This document shows positions 63,843-64,000 of a DNA stretch of 64,000 nucleotides, piece by piece. Under the pieces are notes generated by a model. The model was given only the letters and a program-made list of their open reading frames with translations, searched no databases and was not told where the DNA came from. Where the stretch lies: assembly GCF_003014735.1 (NCBI RefSeq), contig NZ_PYAX01000006.1, forward strand, positions 186,001 through 250,000. Reading direction: 5' to 3'. Each line of letters begins with the position of its first letter. Position 1 is the first letter of the stretch. This stretch comes from Saccharothrix carnea. GTDB taxonomy: Bacteria; Actinomycetota; Actinomycetes; Mycobacteriales; Pseudonocardiaceae. The position numbers were made by a program, and so were the translations under genes.

Positions 63843-64000
63843 GTGGATCGGACCGTGGCGCCGGAGGACCAGCGGCCCGAGCCGAGCAGTGCGGCCACGC
63901 CCAGCCAGACGGGTGAACCAGCAACCGGCTTGGCCGATGGGGCCACCCCCGCAGGCCTTCGGGCAACACTTTCGGGTGGTCATCGCCCAAAAATGTACGG
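63843..64000 (+). CDS. N-terminal part of an unidentified gene (partial)
   Basis: An open frame from GTG 63843 (or GTG 63855) runs off the window: MDRTVAPEDQRPEPSSAATP and on to GGHRPKMYG. GGAAGGGG overlaps the first start. The head is disordered and unrecognised. In mycobacteria the gene divergent from this neighbour is whiB3, but nothing WhiB-like (Cys cluster) is visible in the 52 residues available. Confidence 0.4.
   Translation, partial: MDRTVAPEDQRPEPSSAATPSQTGEPATGLADGATPAGLRATLSGGHRPKMY

Overview
The window is a chromosomal segment of a very GC-rich actinomycete. Codon third positions are almost all G or C, GTG and TTG starts are common, and terminators are long GC hairpins without U-runs. 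Two blocks keep the gene order I recall from Mycobacterium tuberculosis: chorismate mutase / uvrD1 / sucCD / a 34-kDa-antigen homologue / perM / purN / purH (the Rv0948c-Rv0957 neighbourhood), and choD / guaB3 / guaB / DUF5319 / rsdA / sigD (the Rv3409c-Rv3414c neighbourhood). The SsgA-like and BldM-like developmental proteins, which mycobacteria lack, point to a filamentous member of the Pseudonocardiales (Saccharothrix, Lentzea or Actinosynnema type). That assignment is inference.

Layout. 1-4.6 kb: minus-strand export/toxin operon (YbaB-like, WXG100-like, and a very large CpnT-like protein with a C-terminal TNT domain cut by the window edge). 4.7-9.2 kb: two transporters, folD with its DUF3017 partner, and a divergent TetR / reductase pair. 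9.2-9.56 kb: non-coding repeats. 9.56-15.8 kb: mutagenic SOS cassette imuA'-imuB-(76-aa ORF)-dnaE2 behind a perfect LexA box. 15.8-31 kb: lipoprotein-like gene, purH-purN, perM, sucCD, membrane protein, lipase, M23 peptidase, pcrA, an aromatic leader peptide plus attenuator in front of chorismate mutase, and a class II deacetylase-like enzyme. 31.7-45.9 kb: a signalling region with three membrane serine/threonine kinases, related receptor-like membrane proteins, an SsgA-family protein and a PspC-type two-component system. 46.1-56.9 kb: guaA, a phosphotransferase, a second copy of the non-coding repeat, aldehyde dehydrogenase, a TetR-controlled SDR plus stand-alone BM3-like P450, a flavin hydroxylase with an MBL-fold protein, and cholesterol oxidase. 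57-64 kb: guaB3, guaB, DUF5319, rsdA-sigD, a frameshifted bldM homologue, a conserved unknown, and the head of a plus-strand gene.

The most interesting items are: (i) an 18-codon leader peptide with Phe-Glu-Phe-Phe-Tyr codons and mutually exclusive RNA pairings upstream of chorismate mutase, a textbook-shaped attenuator; (ii) a bldM homologue whose frame is broken by one extra G in a G5 run at a potentially slippery site; (iii) a roughly 126-bp inverted-repeat element present twice, 39 kb apart in opposite orientation, with compensatory stem changes and each copy flanked by its own short tandem repeats; (iv) the CpnT-like TNT toxin operon; (v) a receptor domain and a short LL motif reused across the kinase region; and (vi) an 18-codon upstream ORF with a strong ribosome site translationally coupled to the first kinase.

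No rRNA, tRNA, CRISPR array, transposase, phage gene or replication origin was recognised.
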